DNA of 64,000 nt. Origin: Mactromeris polynyma. Its lineage: Eukaryota > Mollusca > Bivalvia > Venerida > Mactridae. Numbering within the stretch: the first letter of the stretch is position 1; the number at the start of each line of letters is the position of its first letter. The notes below the pieces were generated by a model, which worked only from the letters and a program-made list of their open reading frames with translations, had not been told where the DNA came from and did not search any database. Positions 1 to 12,919 of the stretch are shown here, piece after piece. Both the position numbers and the translations under genes were made by a program. The stretch lies in NCBI GenBank assembly GCA_032209605.1, contig JASFXZ010000026.1, positions 1,984,001 to 2,048,000 on the forward strand, given 5' to 3'.

Positions 1-133
1 TCATTATATAGTTTATCCGTTTCTAACCGATTCATTCATCATACCAAGGTTATGTTTAGTCATTTTACTTCCTACTGAACGGAGATGGAAGTATAATAAG
101 ATAGGTATAAGATATATGATAAAATAAGATATA

Positions 134-311
134 CAGTCGGATCTCGTTCATTCGAAGTCATCGGGTCCGAATTTTTAATTCGAATTATACAAGGTTTCAC
201 ATAAACCATTTCAATTGGAGGTGCATGAGAAAATACATCGGGACCTGATATTTATTTCGGCTGATACCAAGTATTCGGATATAATGTTGTCGAATAACCG
301 AGGTCTGACTG
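134..311 (+). mobile_element. MITE family B, copy 1 (pogo/Tigger-like ends)
   Basis: This 178-bp element has no ORF. It begins CAGTCGGATCTCGTTCATTC and ends CGAGGTCTGACTG, with a TA on each side. The two ends are an imperfect inverted repeat, and the body has internal TTCGAA/TTCGGA-type half-palindromes. A second copy of the same length lies at 20570-20747 in the opposite orientation, and a longer one at 30534-30737. TA flanks and CAG termini fit the Tc1/mariner/pogo superfamily; the exact superfamily is an inference. Confidence 0.75.
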
Positions 312-313
312 TA

Positions 314-2236
314 CTGCTAGTCATCGAATGCCTCTCGTAACCATCGCAACTTATTGGCATGGTGTATTTTACTCTTTAATATAAAAACTAGCTGTTGGTA
401 GAGTACATTGTGCAGGCAAATAGAGACCGGGCAATTACGTTATGGACCCTATTCTCAAAAATGCCCCGCAAAGGACAAACTCGTATGTAAGATTGGAAAA
501 CGATGATCAAACATACATGTACTAGTGTAACTTCAGTTCGTTTCCGACTGCAGTTACTTTCAATTCAACACGCACATTAAGATGAAAGTCGAATGCATTT
601 ACATTTTTCAATTTGTATGTTTTATGACCTCCGACTAGACACAACAATGTGAAAGTCATCCGCGTTAGTAAATGATGCCATGAATGACTTATGTGCACTC
701 CGTGTGCAATTTATGGACCGTCACAGAAGTTATCGCAATATCTCGCGTACAACGACATAATTGATGCAAATAATCACAAAACATAAGATGAACTCGATAC
801 GAGTATTGTTAGTCTTTTTATCACTTTTATTATTAAAATCTGATTCAAAGTTATCTGCCTCAAATAATCATTACTATATTGAGGTGTATGCAAAATAAGT
901 TACTGGTAAGATCCATGTTACTTTAACAAAGTCTTCTGTGTAAGATTCAAACCCATGGTTATTGTACCGTGTGGTTGTTCTGTTAAAAATATCATTTACA
1001 TATCCCGAACAAAATGCGAAGCACCTGGACCCGACCTGATTACTTAATGTATGTAAAAATGTTAATTATATAATAACTTATTATAATATATTGCTGGTGT
1101 GCTAAGAATACGACGGTTTGTTGTCTAAGTGATATATATTGCATCTTTTTGTATTACTTCGATAAACTACGTACACTAAAATGCTGGAAGAATTCTGACG
1201 TCACATTGCATTAAAACATGAGTGCATTTATTATCTGCATCTGTGGATTAGATAATCTTGCATATCAGACGTATGAAATTCAGACTTTATGGCCTTCACT
1301 TTAATATACATGTAAACTTCATTACATTAGCATTAATTAACAAAATTAATTGACTATACTAACCATGCGTGCTATATTAAATGATGTTTGTGTGATTGTT
1401 GAGACAAGTTATGTCAGTCGGTCGTGTGAATAATCCTAGTCTGGAACCGATTACTGTATTCTAATACTGTTATGTTTAATGGCCGCTGCGTGCGTTATTC
1501 ATGCAAGATTCGTGCCTAAGTGTGAATATGCTGGCCCGCTATCAAACACATATCATTTTTAAGAATTCCATCAAACTCAGTTCGGCTTAGTTTTCACTCA
1601 TTTGAGTTTATACTTAAATGCATAACGGAGCATTTTCAAGTATATCAGCCGTGTCACACATACCAACCTCAAATATCTGAGCCGAAATCAATATTTAAGT
1701 TGTCCTCATTGTTTTATGTATTGCATTAAGGGAACATTCAAAATAAAGAGTATAGACTTTAGATGTTATATTTTGAATACGAGGCCTGTGTGTAGTAAAA
1801 CAAACTAGCAGCTCTGTTTATATCTATAATTTTGATTGTCATAGAATTTCGTGGATGTCACGAGACGTAGCGATCACTCATATGTAATGTAAATTGTTAT
1901 CAACTTGAATCAGCGAATTCCCTATACAGTAACTGGTTACCTGGGACGACACCTTAATATATTGTAGACAAATCCGTGACAACCAAATTTTATACAATGT
2001 ATAATCGATCTTGCACAGATCTTTCCACCAACATAATGTCAAATAATGATATGAATAGTATAAATCGCTATCATTATTACAGTAAAGTATTCTATTGAGC
2101 ATTAATAAGCGAGAATGTTTATATCTTATATTTATGCATATTTAACAAATCATCATGACCAATATACCAGTATGTTTTAGTATTATGAGATCCTTATATA
2201 ATGCTGAATAGTTTTAACAAACTTAAATTACATAGA
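314..2236. other. AT-rich DNA, no gene recognised
   Basis: I see only short chance reading frames here, with no repeat shared with the rest of the window and no convincing splice-bounded exon. Confidence 0.5.
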
Positions 2237-2238
2237 TA

Positions 2239-2325
2239 CAGTAAAACCTCAATAATAAGATCACCCTTGGGACCCTTGAAAACTGGTCTTCGTATTGAGG
2301 TGGTCTTATTATTGAGGTTTCACTG
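2239..2325 (-). mobile_element. MITE family A, copy 1 (short form)
   Basis: This 87-bp form is flanked by TA. One end reads CAGTAAAACCTCAATAATAAG and the other TTATTGAGGTTTCACTG. It keeps the 'gggacccttgaaaactggtc' end and lacks the internal half of longer copies. It is one of 13 family A copies in the window. Confidence 0.8.
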
Positions 2326-2369
2326 TATAATGTACTATCATATAATTATGCTGAAACGTAGAACGTAGT

Positions 2370-2460
2370 ACCTTTGTCTATATGGGGAGAGATAGTATAG
2401 GGGATAAGGTATCGACCTCTCAACTTTTAGTTGAAGGCTCAAATCCAATAAAAGTCCTTT
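2370..2460 (+). repeat. tRNA-derived SINE head, degenerate
   Basis: A tRNA-like segment with a box A-like stretch (atagtataggggataagg) and a box B-like stretch (ggctcaaatcc) lies between two family A MITEs. The acceptor arms do not pair, so it is a SINE head or tRNA pseudogene rather than a tRNA gene. Confidence 0.45.
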
Positions 2461-2514
2461 TTTATCTCCTCGTAAGACACCATTCCTGTTTTTTTCCAAA
2501 CTCGAACTTAGATA

Positions 2515-2663
2515 CAGTAAAACCTTAATGACAAGACCACCATTGGGACCCTTGAAAACTGGTCTTAATATTGAGGTGGTCTTAATATGGAAGTTAAACA
2601 AAGTGTGGTCTTAATTTTGAGATGGTCTTATTATAGATTAAGTCTTTAAGTGAGGTTTTACTG
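2515..2663 (-). mobile_element. MITE family A, copy 2
   Basis: This 149-bp TA-flanked copy starts CAGTAAAACCTTAATGAC and ends AGTGAGGTTTTACTG. It is internally shorter than the ~178-bp standard form. With copy 1 it brackets the tRNA-like SINE head. Confidence 0.8.
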
Positions 2664-2665
2664 TA

Positions 2666-3737
2666 AATCGGTACACATAATACTACAACAGTAATTCTTA
2701 CAAGATACCAGTATGGTGAAAAGCCAATGGTTTTAACAAACTTCATTGACATTGGTATCAAATCCAAACATATACACAGCATGAATGTTTCAAATACATT
2801 TTCTAGAGCAACCGATGCAATGCAAAGCTAACATCATGTAACGCTTGCCAATCTAAAACTGATCTATGTCTCCAAGTGTTACCCTCTGGTTTCGCCTTAT
2901 TTCTATTAAAGTACATTAAATCATTTCACTGACCGATCATATTACTTTCTGGTTAACTATAATATAATATATGTCAGTTATTGATACACATGCAAATCTA
3001 TAGGAGTATTTACAGGCGTAAAAGCGAAACTAGTCTATCTGCTTGTTATGTATATGGAGTTAGACGAGTATGTCTTTCATCCAACGATATATACCTTATA
3101 CAGTGTTACGCTATTTTATGGTATCCTGATTGACATGTCCTTTCACATTGATTGTAATTAATGATCATTAGTGTTCAGAATTATAAAAAAATGCTGTATT
3201 GGCAAAATAGAGATACGTCTGTGTGAAGAAGTAACTGGACATGTAATCCCATAAGTTGAAAATACTATTTCTTTCACACGTAAACAAATGCTTCATTTGT
3301 ATTTTATTTCTACTTTCGTTTTCGACCGTCCATGTCATGAAAAGAAAACTAGTCACGTAATATTTCATCATAGTCAAATACATTAATTTCATAGGGAATG
3401 TGATATGCTTCTTCTTATGTGTTGGTGATACGTATGTATGCATTACTCGATGTACAACGTTTGTACGTTTTTTTTATAATTTAGTAAGGTGATTTTGAAC
3501 ACTAACACTATCTGAACTTACTTATAAATGTTACTGTACCTGTCTACACTTCACCGAGAGTTGATCATGTACATGTATATGTCAATATCAGTCTCTTGCT
3601 ACTTTTTAAATTTTTTAAACTTATTTCTTTTACATCGATAGTGAAACAAGTTCTTACGACTTATACTAACCACTCTCGATGACTGCTTCCTGGCTACCAT
3701 TCAGTATACTCGGGCCAAAGTTTAGGATGGTGAAGTT
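2666..3737. other. AT-rich DNA, no gene recognised
   Basis: A frame of about 90 codons on the minus strand (3168-3443) has no recognisable domain and unremarkable composition. I regard it as chance. Confidence 0.45.
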
Positions 3738-3828
3738 CGTGATCAAACCCGCTTATCGCGGGGCACGAACTCATCACATTCGGATCAGGAGTCAGACGCT
3801 CTACCCCTGAACCACTGCGACTCCCCTT
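3738..3828 (-). repeat. tRNA-like sequence (SINE head or tRNA pseudogene)
   Basis: Read on the minus strand, a box A-like stretch (gtggttcaggggtagagcg) is followed by an anticodon-stem-like segment and a degenerate box B. At the distal end (3731-3770) is a strong hairpin in which gttcgtg pairs with cacgaac around an inner cccgc/gcggg stem. The acceptor ends do not pair as in a functional tRNA. Confidence 0.5.
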
Positions 3829-3829
3829 G

Positions 3830-5990
3830 CTGCTTTAGCATAAGAAATTGTATAAATGCGAATCGGTATCAATTAAAGTACGAATCGTAAATTACAGTTT
3901 TGAAACTTTACAAGAGTCATTTGTATGTTGTTGGATTTTCTATCACTGGACAGTTAGTAAATGTGGCTTCTGGTCCGTGATAATCGTGTTCACATATTAA
4001 AATTGGTCACCGACAGGATATGGACTAGATTTCCTATGTTGTACATATATGTATACACACATTTAAGTCACAATTACGTAAAACAACCGTTGACAAACAA
4101 AATTGAAACAATACACTGAGTATAGAATACAGATATATTACAATAAAGCTCACATGTTGTTTGATGTTAGAACGGTGAGGAATTAGACCGAAACACGTCG
4201 TTATGTGTGATATATGGTGTCAACAATTTGTTGTTAACATTTTGTACATACTTGACTGTTGTTTTCTGCAGTCATATTGTCGTCAATCTCCAAAGCAAAA
4301 CATTAAAGCGGGTTGTCTGTTTACTTGACGTAGTTATCGCTAACATGGGTCCATAGCTGACGATTCTGTCTTACAGCGAAATTTCGTTTTTTTCGGCATA
4401 GCTGTACTAACATGGCTTTGCTATTCGCATATCAGTGTTGTATAAACAAATCAAATCTTACGTTAACAACTAAACCAACTTCTCTTCAACCCAACAACGT
4501 TTGTTACCTTGAAGCGGATTGGTTAACCTTTGGATAAGGGGTGCGTTACGGTGAAATTACCGAAATACATTCTCCGTTGCTATGGATATAATAATGTCCG
4601 TGCGGTTACACATATTGTTTATGTTGCACAACAAATGTTAACATACAGATTGCAACTAATTGGCTTGCTTCAGATTTTCAATGGATATTTCTTGTTTCGC
4701 TTAACTCGATATGATTGTATATCGAAATGCGGACTACAGGTTTGGTACTATTTATCGGCGACTGAATTATTATAGTCTAAATTATTGCTGCATTGTAACT
4801 TGTATATGTCTGTGCAATGGAATTAAAGCCATGTTGGGAATCTGACATTAACATCAGCTACTGAATACAATGCGTTGTATCGGTTAGTGTTTAGATATAT
4901 TGATAGCTTATTGCAATTTCAGTATACCAAAGACCCAATGTGAACAAAATTACAATATATACACGTTCATTTATAACAGACGTTACAAGTGGCAACTAGT
5001 CAATATTAAATTCATATCTTGTCGTAAGAAGTTAGTGAAATGAACATGACATGTTTAGATCATGAGACAGCGTAAGTCATATTAAAAAGCTAAATATGAT
5101 GTTTATTTCATATAGAAAAGTGTTTGTTTTTTTCTTCGATATATGACGCGGCTGCTTTAGTAGCAATTACGTTTTAACGACGTCATACGTGTTAGAACAA
5201 CTGTCAGCATTAATGACCATAGCGCGAAACTGCGTGATTCTTATTTGTGTTTATTTTTCTGGAATGGAAAGACGTCAGTTGTTATAATAGTGCACGGTTA
5301 AGGTTTTACATAACTTACAAAATATGACAGGAGATGTAACCAGTTCATATCCTAAGGTGTACATTTGTCAAACTCACTTTGCAATATATAGTGCATACCT
5401 CATCTCCGTGTTTCCGGCTCACACACATAGGTCGTTTATATGATAGAAATCCAATTACAACCTACCAACACAACCGAACAAACCGTATGACCGTACGCCA
5501 AATTGAAGACCATGTACCAATAAATAATTTAAACCAATTCGATTTGTTCTTACAAGGCGATTTTCTTATCAGAATACTCAAAAGTGTCCGTAATATTTAC
5601 ACGTCATAGCAGATACAATACTCATTATGTGACTATCGTATGTCCGTTTGTTGGCTCCAAATACCTGCAGGGGCTACATACGTATCTCAAGGATCCTGTC
5701 TATACCAATTTATTATCATGTGTTTTTGGCCTGGGGCGTTAGTATTTATGCTCCATTTCAGATGCTGTCCATTTGACCTTATTTAATCTGCCCTTCAGTG
5801 AGATGTACTATATTATAATACAGCATAAGGCTACGGTCAATATCACAATTAGCAATAATCCAAATAATACTAAGCAATTTATACTACATGTACTCAACAG
5901 CATAATATATGTTGAAATAATAGTCCATACTGGGCGTTTTACCATTTATGATGATAACTTCACAAATTATAACATTGGGTATTTCACTTT
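3830..5990. other. AT-rich DNA, no gene recognised
   Basis: The stretch contains several chance frames of 75-92 codons and no shared repeat or domain that I can identify. Confidence 0.4.
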
Positions 5991-5994
5991 CTGT

Positions 5995-6475
5995 ATTGTC
6001 GCTCACAAACTTCCCCATACGCATTTATGGGTAGAAATTCGGCCACGGTGAGGCATACATTCTTGGCGACAATTTGACTGAAGACTGTATATCCAAAGTC
6101 AAAGAAGTCAAAGACCTCCTCGTGTGATTCGTGTTGTGAAATTGTCAACTTCTTACGGAGGAACAAGTTAATACTGGTTGGTAACTCGGGAACACTGGTT
6201 AGGTCCAATAACTGCAGCATATATAGTTAAACCTCACGTAAAGACCGCCTCAATAATAAGACCACCTCAACATTAAGACCACACTTTTCACAATGTCCAT
6301 TTTCACTGTTTTGCTCTTTATTCAACCACAATAATAAGACGACCTCAATAATAAGAATTGTTTCTAAGGGTCCCAAAGGTAGCCTTATTATTGAGGTTTT
6401 ACTGTAGCTGAAATACTGTTGAAAAACGGGGTAAACTCCCAACACCCAGAAATTCCGGGTAGTATGGGTTTTAAC
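5995..6475 (+). mobile_element. SINE interrupted by a family A MITE
   Basis: The body 'acaatttgactgaagactg...aagtc...ttgtcaacttcttacggagg...tactggttggtaac...gaacactggttaggtc' matches other SINE copies at 39958-40215 and 45424-45830. The 3' part 'ctgaaatactgttgaaaaac' resumes only after the inserted MITE at 6225-6404, so the SINE is the older element. The head is degenerate around 6000-6060. Confidence 0.7.
6225..6404 (+). mobile_element. MITE family A, copy 3, nested in a SINE
   Basis: This copy of about 180 bp opens with a decayed end (agttaaacctcacgtaaag) and closes with TTATTGAGGTTTTACTG followed by TA. Removing it rejoins the SINE body to its 'gctgaaatactgttg' tail, which gives direct evidence for insertion. 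Confidence 0.8.
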
Positions 6476-7254
6476 AATCGTGTTATGGCGGAAGCTTGAA
6501 GAGCAAATACTTGTGGGAAATACTTGACTGTATTGATTGTCTATTGGAAGCGATTTAACTGGTTGTCTGGTAAAATATAGATAAGATATAACATTGTTAC
6601 ATCGATATAAAGATGTCAGATTGTCGAATATATTTGATATTTTCAACATTCACCACTGGTATTCCGTGATGACACTTGAGCCGCATGATAAACTTGTCAA
6701 TATTGTCTATACCCACCGTTCATGGCATTCCAAGGTAACTAAGCTTGATATAAGCCTTCTTTGTACCGTGGCTAAATACATTAATCATCAAATCGACCGA
6801 CGATTTTTCAAAATTGGTTTAAATTGGAAAATCAAGTTACGAAATTAGTTTGTTACGTATTCATTGCAATTTCTTTTCACTTAATTGAAATTGACGCACT
6901 TGAAGTACATACTTGTTTTATAATTATCGTAAACAACTTTTCTGTCCCTTGTATACATGCACTGGCGCTGATATAAATAAACAACTTCATCAAAATAGAT
7001 CAAAGTGATGTATAACCAGCCTTATTTCATGTATGTGCGATGGGAATTATTTAAAATGTATATTGAGATCGCGGAAGAATCTCGTCCATGTTTTGTCGAT
7101 TCTCTTCTCATTTAGGAGTCCTGCGATCCATACTTGACCACTAAACCTCTCCTTTACACGTATCAGTCGATTGGAAACAAGTTACATTCGGTTTATGTAC
7201 ATGCCTAATGGCGATGATAAACTGTTATAAATGATATAAACATTTCTGACTTAT
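6476..7254. other. AT-rich DNA, no gene recognised
   Basis: No repeat or coding signal that I can support was seen. Confidence 0.4.
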
Positions 7255-7395
7255 GAGACACATACTTTCTGATTCCTATCCTTTAAGGCCAATCACCAGG
7301 CAGGTAGGCGCACGATAACCATTATTTAACTAGCTGGTGGCTCATCAACCGGCATTGGAACATTCGACCTCCCGTCCAAAGGTGGATCCTCGTGC
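7255..7395 (-). mobile_element. SINE family 2 fragment
   Basis: Reading the minus strand, the order 'gagccaccagctagttaaataatggttatcg', 'cctacctgcctggtgattggc' and 'cttatgagaca...agaaa' parallels the plus-strand copy at 33235-33430 (ggagccgccacttagttaaa...). It is a dispersed element with a diverged head. Confidence 0.6.
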
Positions 7396-9268
7396 ACGCT
7401 ATGAAATTTGAACGCTAAAACTAGTACAAACCCCACTATCATAACCCTTGATGTTTTTGGCGACCTTGCTATTTGTCATTGAGAAAATTGCGATGTAGTC
7501 AAATGAAAACATATACTGTGACAATGTATCGTGATAAACTATATACTCACTAAAGTGCGTCTCGTGATTGTGTTATACGTATATCTGATGCTAGGTGAAG
7601 TATAACGTTAAGATTGTGTATCTTAGATATATCTTTTATAAACTTCAAGTTAACTTTCATGATAAATGATATCAACTGTCAATTGATAGATATCTGAAGC
7701 ATGCGCAAATTGAAGAAATATTAATCATTTTTAAGTCTCAATGCAATATAGAACATAATGGTGTGTTGTTTATTTGAGAGTTTTTTACGAATAAATCGTA
7801 GCGATGCGTTTTTAACAATTTAAGGCATCTTAAGTTAATTAAGATATATAATATACCCACATATCATCTACCCACGTCGCCACCATGACGCTGAGTTGGT
7901 CACTACGGACGCGGCATGGAATATAGTCAAAGATATTTCCCACAAATTCAATTGTTCAACAGACATTACAGATATTAAGAACCTTGAATAGTGAAGCACA
8001 GCGTATCAATAAGCATTTAGCATAAGCCATATGAATAACTGTTATCATACAAACATATCAAATTGAATGTTATATAATATCATTTTTAACAGATCAATTA
8101 TTTCAGACAACTTCCATGTCACTAACAATATGATAGCTTTAGAACAGCTTATACATCAAGATCCAAGACACTTCTCCAGTTGAGATTTTTTCTCAATTCA
8201 AATATGCCATTTATTGCATAACCAAATTGAACCATGCAACCAATTGGCTTTTAATTGACGAGCGGTTCTGAGACGTCCGTTACTAGTCTTCCTACATGCC
8301 CTTTTGATCAGATATCCACGCAAATATCTCTAATTATGAGTTATCTCTATTAATTAAAGAGTTATCTCTAATATTTGAGATTGAGCTGGATTACAACTGA
8401 GATCTTATGTAAAATCAAGACATGTTCTTGTCGAAAGATTAAACAAGCACGCGTATTATGCACATTTAATGACTCCCCGTTTACGAATACATGTCAGACA
8501 TGCTTTATATGAAACCGTTCTTTGAGACGTTTTATATCTTGATATAACGTGAAGTCTATTCTTGATTCACATTTGTTTCCGCTATGAAAACAATAGACTC
8601 ATGTGTTTGATAATGCATAAAGTTGTCTCGTTCAATTAAACACTCTACGCTGAGATAAAATTGCATTGTAAACGATACCAGTAAGGTAAAACTGGATTAA
8701 GCGTACTTCTTTCCCGGAAAAATAAATATGAATAGACTCGTTATGACATGTCGTATATAACGAGCGGACATTTTAACTGAACAATTTTTTTACACTTAAC
8801 CAAACACTCGTTTCTGTTCGAAATTGATGTCAGCTATATGAAAGTATAATTAATTGTGCAACCTGGTCTATCAGAAGAGAAACACGTGAGTTGTACTCCG
8901 CGTATCTGCCGTTTGTTTTAAGTGTAAGTTAACGTTTGTGAGATAATCGGGGCTTTCGCATATGGACAATATTGCATATTTTCTTAGTAAGTCGAACATT
9001 CAATGAAGTAACAATATACTCCAACATTTTGGCTCAGCTTCTAACGAATTTATCCACCAATGTTTTAATCACCTTCGGTGTTGTAAGAAAAAGTTCACAG
9101 ACAGAAGCCACCATATTGCTCCCATCTACATGAAACATGCATCGACAAATTGACAGATCATCTGAACATGCTCTCACTGTCTTATACAGTGGTTTACAGT
9201 CTTAATTCCTAATAATTATACCTAATTGATTTTATTAATCAATTGTATGTACAGTTTGTGTATATATT
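7396..9268. other. AT-rich DNA, no gene recognised
   Basis: No coding exon was seen. A small cluster near 8325-8385 repeats 'ttatctcta' several times. Confidence 0.4.
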
Positions 9269-9269
9269 A

Positions 9270-9447
9270 CAGTAAAACCTCACTTAAAGACCGCCTCACT
9301 TATAAGATCACCTTAAAATTAAGAACCCACTTTTCAGGTCCATTTTCACTGGTTTGCTCTTTATTCAATCTCAATTTTAAAACCACCTCAATAAGAATAC
9401 CAGTTTAAAATGGTAACACTAGTGGTCTTATTATGGAGGTTTTACCG
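9270..9447 (+). mobile_element. MITE family A, copy 4
   Basis: This 178-bp TA-flanked copy starts CAGTAAAACCTCACTTAAAG and ends TTATGGAGGTTTTACCG. It keeps the conserved inner block 'gtccattttcactggtttgc', followed by the 'tctttattcaa' segment seen in most copies. Confidence 0.85.
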
Positions 9448-9448
9448 T

Positions 9449-12056
9449 ACACTAAGCTGATATATGATTTTATTATTTTATATCAGTTTAGTATAATTTA
9501 TTCATACATATATATGTATATATATAATATATTTATATAAATAAGGTATATACAAGGTTGTCTATGGTCTTCAAAACACCACTATATGTCCTTTGTCTAT
9601 GTCTAAGACTTAAACTTAAATATTGAAAACACTCGATTATTCGAATGAGCGATAATTTGATTATAATGACAGTCGGATGTTTTTTTCCCGAATTGCCACG
9701 TTTAACTTCGAGGGATGTAGTTAGTCTTACAAGATTGTGCATCTTCTGGTACAATGGTTCCTCTGTGTCGCAGTTTTGAATGATGTATGCTATTGTGTCC
9801 ACACATTTCCGTGTTGCTATTTTGGTACGATGAAACTATTTCTGTAACATTACAAATGGTTGTATTAGGCAAAAATTGAGACGCGTGAAAAACGCTTACA
9901 TGGCATGAACACTTGAACGAATGATACGTGGCTTTGCGTCTAGCAAACAATGAAATATGAATGTTTTACGACGCGTATGCATGAAAATAAGTTATTTTGT
10001 ATATTAATTAGGACTAGCCATTTGTCTTCGCTATTTTTGGTAAAACGCTCTCGTATGGGGACTACCACTTTTGGTGATCGTAAAACGCCGGTTTCTTCCG
10101 CTGTGTTTTAACAGTTACGATACGCTCGGACTTCGCTTTTGATAAAGGATAAAACTATGTTTGCTAGTAAGGCACAGTTAGGATATTGGCTACAATAATT
10201 AAAATTGTAAAAAAAACATTTTGTTTCTATCTTATTACAGTATAATATAAATGTATTTATTTACGGATGTACATCCGTTTAAACATCAGTATTGTAAAGA
10301 AATTGCTTGAACAAGTTTAGAAAAAACTATTAGTAATCTAAAAATCTGAATATATGTATCAGGTGACGTCGTTCTGCATACGTAGTGATACAATCCAGTA
10401 TCCGGTATCTCGGTCCGTATTTCCGGTCTAACAGATTCATTCATATTGACGGTCTCCGGTGTTTTATATAGCAATGAATTATTAATTCGGACTCTAATTT
10501 CACACTTACCATAATATTTAAATACTCAATATGACGTTGACATGTGATGATTTCCGCTCTATGCAAATTAGGTCATAATTCATTCATATCGGGTGCTTCA
10601 AGCAAACATTAAATTGTCCTTTCTCGGTACAAAAGGTTATATATCATAGGTAAAACGTCTGGAGGACAATGTGTATAAATTAAATTATATGGTTAAAATT
10701 GGCGAGTTGAGTATACAACATAAACATTCGGTTATTATATATAGTTTGATATTTCCGAAAGAGTGACCGCCACGCTGTGTGCGTGCACTTCGCATGCTTG
10801 AGAATTATTTTTATTATTTATTATTTTTATTTGTTTTAGTATTATTTTTATTATTTATCATTCGTTACCTTCGTCGATCCGTGCAAAAAATCAAATATAA
10901 TCCTGCTGATAACCTCTCAGAGTTCGAATTAGATTTTAGTCGTTAATGTTTTAGCCATACCAAAGACCTATATATACCAGGTACATGTATATAGGTCCGT
11001 GGCCCATACGGAAGTATTTCATAAAAATCCAAAAACAAGGGAAGTAAATCTAACATAACTCCTTTATTTTATGTATGAGTTGTCTTTCTTTAATGCATCT
11101 ATCATTATATGAAAATGGAATTGAATAAAACCGTATACAACTTTCATAAACAGCTCTTCGATGTGATATGAATACATTTTAAGGAAAAAGCATTAACAAT
11201 TGTTTTTATAAATTATTACGTATTTTAGTTTAGACATAAATAGCCAACGATTAATTGTGATTTCTATTTATACCTATTCGCGAATTATTTTAATAGATCG
11301 GTTGGTAAATGCGGTGATTACATGACGAGAAAATTAATGTTACGGTGTGACGTAATTAGACATTTTATATTGTTAATTAATTGATGCAAATAATAAATAA
11401 TGAAATAAACAATGACAAATTAACGTTTAATGGTGAAAATCTCACGAGCCGTAGATTTGAACAAATGCGAGATTCGTCGGGTTTATTAAAACTAAGAACA
11501 TTCAAAATTAACCCCTTTTGGAAACTTTAGCAAAAAGGGTTCACAATCCAGGACTGTCACTCAGTGGTACTCATAATCTTCGTAACAAATGTAAAACTTT
11601 AGTCTTGTTTAAAAAGTTTCCATCATATACATAGACATGTTTATCCTGACTATTTATATATCCAGCGATGTATTAAGCACGTATTCGACAACTAATATTC
11701 AATCATTTAATATATTTCTGATCACGAACATTGAATATATATTAATATTAATTAATACAAACTTGATGCTGCTTTCGACAAGTAAGAGCCTTTCGTCTGG
11801 ATGTATCGTATTGTCTTAAACTAGGACCGTTGAAATTACACATCTGTGACGACAACGATATTTAAATGAAGGTGGTAAATTATACATGATCATGTGTATG
11901 TGAAAAATCTGAATAATCATATCATCTGATCTTGTCTGTATAAAATAACCTTGTTGAATAAGTTGATACCATTTATATGAACAGAAGTTTGTATTTTACA
12001 CAAGAAATTGGACCAGTTATCACAATCCATATCAAGAAACTATTCAGTATACATTA
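9449..12056. other. AT-rich DNA with low-complexity tracts, no gene recognised
   Basis: It holds an alternating TA tract (about 9500-9540) and a TTATT-rich low-complexity tract (10803-10865). No gene or shared repeat was identified. Confidence 0.4.
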
Positions 12057-12140
12057 CAGTCGACTCTCGTTATGTCGAATTTACGGGACCGTAGAATTAA
12101 GTTCGTCTTAACGAAAATTCGACATAAACGTCGGGAGGCC
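12057..12140 (+). mobile_element. MITE fragment with CAGTCGACTCTCG end
   Basis: The sequence begins CAGTCGACTCTCGTTATGTC after TA. It carries an internal inverted pair, 'tatgtcgaat' and 'attcgacata'. It resembles family B in its end but not its body, and the second terminus is missing. Confidence 0.5.
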
Positions 12141-12529
12141 TTACTGGCGGTGTTTCGTAAAAAAGACATGTTTGTGAAAATTACTTAAATTGCACTTTAT
12201 GTACTCGTCAAAAGTTTGTAGTTTGAGAATTTTCGCTACATATAATAACCAAGTTATCTGAACGATTAACGGTACTTTAACATGTTTACATCGGCTTTTC
12301 AGATAGTTCATTTGATTTATAAATATTATAGCTTACTGGAATCAAAACTAACAGAAGATGTATCCTGTAGCTTTTATAATACAATAATACTTGCTGGTTG
12401 GCACTTTTGACCAGTATATATAATGAAATGACTCTCCTCCAATCACCTTGCTGTAAATCGCTGTTTGGTTATTATTTCTTTTAAATGTACGTTATATTTC
12501 CCTTTCCCCTGTGCAAGTCTTTCACTTTA

Positions 12530-12915
12530 TATAGTGTTCATGTTATTTTCTGCCCAGTTTCGGCCTATGGTTGCCAGATCTCTTGAATTGTCCTGTGATA
12601 TTTTCCATCCATTAATCCCCCAATTGTTTGTCCTCTTTGATTCTCCAGATTGTTCATTGTGGTCGGCCAGGCCGTTCCTAACGCCTCTGTTCCCTTGCGT
12701 TTGTGTCCTTGAGCCTCCTCGGGTGCCTTGTGTTGTGTGGAGTGTTGTTTTCACGGGGGTCTATGTGTAAGTGTGGGGGGGGGACACTGCCTTGTGTATG
12801 TGGCGTTCCCTGTAGCAACCTATTCTCTCTCTTATATATTTCCAAGAATGCTTGGGCCTCGTGTGTGTGCTGTTGGAATGGGTATACGTTGTTGACCAGA
12901 CATGTGTACACACAA
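12530..12915 (+). repeat. Dispersed repeat D, copy 1
   Basis: A GC-richer block shares ordered segments with 42783-43085, including 'gcctctgttcccttgcg', 'tatgtggcgttcc', 'tgtagcaac' and 'ctattctctc'. It contains a nine-G run near 12775. Open frames on both strands follow from composition and do not correspond to a known protein. The element class is unknown to me. Confidence 0.6.
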
Positions 12916-12919
12916 TGAT

